DNA of 34,323 bases from Phycisphaerales bacterium (GTDB lineage: Bacteria > Planctomycetota > Phycisphaerae > Phycisphaerales > UBA1924), in NCBI GenBank assembly GCA_028284805.1, contig JANQQZ010000170.1, forward strand, positions 1 through 34,323, read 5' to 3'. The position numbers and the translations under genes were made by a program. The notes below the pieces were generated by a model. That model was not told the origin of the DNA. It did not search any database and saw only the letters and a list, made by a program, of their open reading frames with translations. Positions 33,159-34,323 of the stretch are shown here, piece after piece. How positions within the stretch are numbered: position 1 is the first letter of the stretch; each line of letters starts with the position of its first letter.

Positions 33159-33599
33159 CACGCCCTGCTCGATCGCGCTGATGCGCTCCACGCGCCGCGC
33201 GTGCCGACCGCCCTCGTGCTCGGTCGACAGGAACCGATCGACGATCTGCTCGATGAGACGCAGGCCCAGCAGGTCTGCCGAGACGCAGACGATGTTGGCG
33301 TCGTTGTGGCTCCGCGCGAGCTGGCTGGTGAGCTCGTTGTTGACGACCGCGGCGCGCACGCCCGCGACCTTGTTGGCGGCGATCGACATACCGATGCCCG
33401 TGCCGCAGACCAGCACGCCCCGGTCGGCCCGCCCCTCGGCGACCTCCTGGCCTACCTCGAACGCCGCGATCGGGTAGTCGCAGGTCTCGCCGCCGGTCGA
33501 GCCGTGCAGGGTGACCTCGTGCCCCTGGCCGCGCAGGCGCTCGGCCAGGCGGTTGATAGCGTCCGAACCCCGGTGGTCCGCTCCCAGCGCGATGTTCAT
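33135..33599 (-). CDS. rpiB: Ribose-5-phosphate isomerase B
   Basis: A 154-residue isomerase interconverting ribose 5-phosphate and ribulose 5-phosphate in the pentose phosphate pathway. Motifs: MNIALGADHRGSD (D8, H9), GETCDYPIAAFEVG (38-51), VLVCGTGIGMSIAANKVAGV (62-81) with the active-site Cys65, and RSHNDANIVCVSADLLG with His98. The length is normal. Its ATG overlaps the TGA of the upstream phosphatase fusion (ATGA), so the frame beginning at 33686 is rejected. Its 3' end overlaps the opposing propeller gene by 24 bases, and the last 15 residues (AIEQGVSPHADPS) are beyond the usual family end. Confidence 0.95.
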   Translation of the reverse strand: MNIALGADHRGSDAINRLAERLRGQGHEVTLHGSTGGETCDYPIAAFEVGQEVAEGRADRGVLVCGTGIGMSIAANKVAGVRAAVVNNELTSQLARSHNDANIVCVSADLLGLRLIEQIVDRFLSTEHEGGRHARRVERISAIEQGVSPHADPS

Positions 33600-34323
33600 G
33601 GCGCGTCTCCCGGGCCGACTTCGCGCGGGGGCGCCGGATCCAGCGCCTCCAGACGACGCCGCACCAGCCCGCGGATCCGCCGGCATGTCGAATCGTACTC
33701 GCTCTGCGGCCCGCCGATCGGATCGGGCACGTCCTCGCCCTCGGGGTCGAGCAGCTGCGCCCGGGGCTCGCCCAACGCCGCGAGATGCCCCGCGGTCATC
33801 GCGAACACGTGATCCGCCCGCGTCAGGTCGCGCTCGCTGAGTGCGCTCGAGCGGTGCGATCCGGGCTCAACACCGATCGATCGCAGCGCTGCGCGGGCCT
33901 CGGGGGTCATGGGCGACCCGCTCCCTGCCGACAGCCCGGCCGAGAGCACCTCGGTGTAGGGGTCGTCCCCGAGGAGATCACGCGCGATCGCGGCGGCCAT
34001 CGGGCTGCGGCACGTGTTGCCCGTGCACACGAACAGCACCACCCCACGCACCAGCTTGTCGAGGTACCGCGCCTCGATCGCCCCCTCGCGCACCAGCTCG
34101 TAGCCCGACGCGGTCAGGCGGATCACCGTCGAGGGCGCGCCGAGCTTCGTCGCCCCGTCGTCGATCGCGAGCGCGACGCCCGCGTCGGCCAGCCTCGCGC
34201 GGTCGCCCTCGTCGAGCCCCTCGACCGACCGAGCGTCGCCGATCGGCAGCCGCACGCCGAACACCCGGTCCACCCCCGCCTCGCCCGCGCGGCACAGCAG
34301 CCTTCGGCAGCCCTCGTGCTCGG
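33596..34323 (-). CDS. Sua5/TsaC-low-molecular-weight phosphatase fusion, N-terminus cut by window edge
   Basis: The frame is open to the right edge, so about 241 residues are visible. The first 80 or so belong to the end of a Sua5/YrdC domain (threonylcarbamoyl-AMP synthase, needed for t6A in tRNA): IDDGATKLGAPSTVIRL and ELVREGAI match its closing GPTxxGxPSTVVxL and LRxGAI. The rest is a low-molecular-weight phosphatase: P-loop VVLFVCTGNTCRSPMAAAIA (34027-34004 for CTGNTCRS), VLSAGLSAGSGSPMTPEARA, LTRADHVFAMTAGHLAALG and the general-acid loop VPDPIGGPQSEYDSTCRRI. The Thr in CTGNTCRS is the residue that makes B. subtilis YwlE specific for phosphoarginine. It overlaps rpiB by 4 bases. Confidence 0.88.
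   Translation of the reverse strand, partial: EHEGCRRLLCRAGEAGVDRVFGVRLPIGDARSVEGLDEGDRARLADAGVALAIDDGATKLGAPSTVIRLTASGYELVREGAIEARYLDKLVRGVVLFVCTGNTCRSPMAAAIARDLLGDDPYTEVLSAGLSAGSGSPMTPEARAALRSIGVEPGSHRSSALSERDLTRADHVFAMTAGHLAALGEPRAQLLDPEGEDVPDPIGGPQSEYDSTCRRIRGLVRRRLEALDPAPPREVGPGDAP

Noticed and set aside
1-34323. CRISPR arrays, tRNA or rRNA genes, insertion sequences and prophage genes
   Set aside because: Looked for in all intergenic gaps; no spaced repeats, cloverleaf, transposase or integrase signature was seen.

Overview
The window is a dense, very GC-rich stretch of bacterial chromosome, roughly 70% GC by eye. It most likely comes from a planctomycete of the class Phycisphaerae (Phycisphaerales-like). 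The pointers are secreted proteins ending in paired dockerin loops and a C-terminal Gly-Cys (10448-12049, 13257-14912), a PEP-CTERM protein ending in an Arg tail (16388-17077), short membrane proteins with CPxCG-type zinc ribbons, a TPR-sulfotransferase, and a very large PQQ-like propeller protein. This placement is an inference from gene content; there is no rRNA gene in the window to confirm it. I found no tRNA, rRNA, CRISPR array, insertion sequence or phage gene.

Layout. Positions 1-3635 are all minus strand: an HxlR regulator with a multi-TM partner, a secreted LolA-like protein, a tautomerase-like protein, an ECF sigma factor, and a membrane anti-sigma-like protein that runs off the left edge. 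Positions 3743-10303 are plus strand: an AlkC-like repair protein translationally coupled to a zinc-ribbon membrane protein, an unusually long Cys/Met-metabolism PLP enzyme, a second zinc-ribbon membrane protein, a small lipoprotein whose best start codon is ATC, a TPR-sulfotransferase and surE. Positions 10448-14912 hold two dockerin-type secreted proteins around an HDOD signalling protein, with three clear hairpin terminators. Positions 15001-22376 are the most distinctive part: neuC, then (after an oppositely oriented PEP-CTERM gene) neuB, neuA and a 1182-residue fusion. The fusion joins a motility-accessory-factor (MAF/DUF115) glycosyltransferase, a nucleotidyltransferase-like domain and a domain resembling radical SAM/SPASM proteins that lacks the cluster cysteines. 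About 1.9 kb further on lies flgM, the anti-sigma factor of the flagellar sigma factor.

Positions 22469-34323 are mixed housekeeping and envelope genes: an NTF2-like membrane protein, a lipoprotein with SPOR-like repeats, flgM, a ROK kinase overlapping ispE, a Nif3/YqfO protein, an LEA-type lipoprotein, a DUF5658 membrane protein, the giant PQQ-propeller protein, and rpiB overlapping a Sua5/TsaC-low-molecular-weight phosphatase fusion that is cut by the right edge.

How the genes may work together. NeuC, NeuB and NeuA would make and CMP-activate a sialic-acid-like nonulosonate. The MAF domain of the fusion is of the family that transfers such sugars to flagellin. The nearby flgM strengthens the idea that the cluster serves flagellar glycosylation, although no flagellin gene is in view. 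At the right edge the order Sua5 - arginine-type phosphatase - rpiB matches ywlC-ywlE-ywlF of Bacillus subtilis, which suggests a protein-arginine phosphatase. Start sites were chosen by Shine-Dalgarno position and overlap with neighbours. Many long open frames on the opposite strand are mirror artefacts of high-GC codon usage and were left out.
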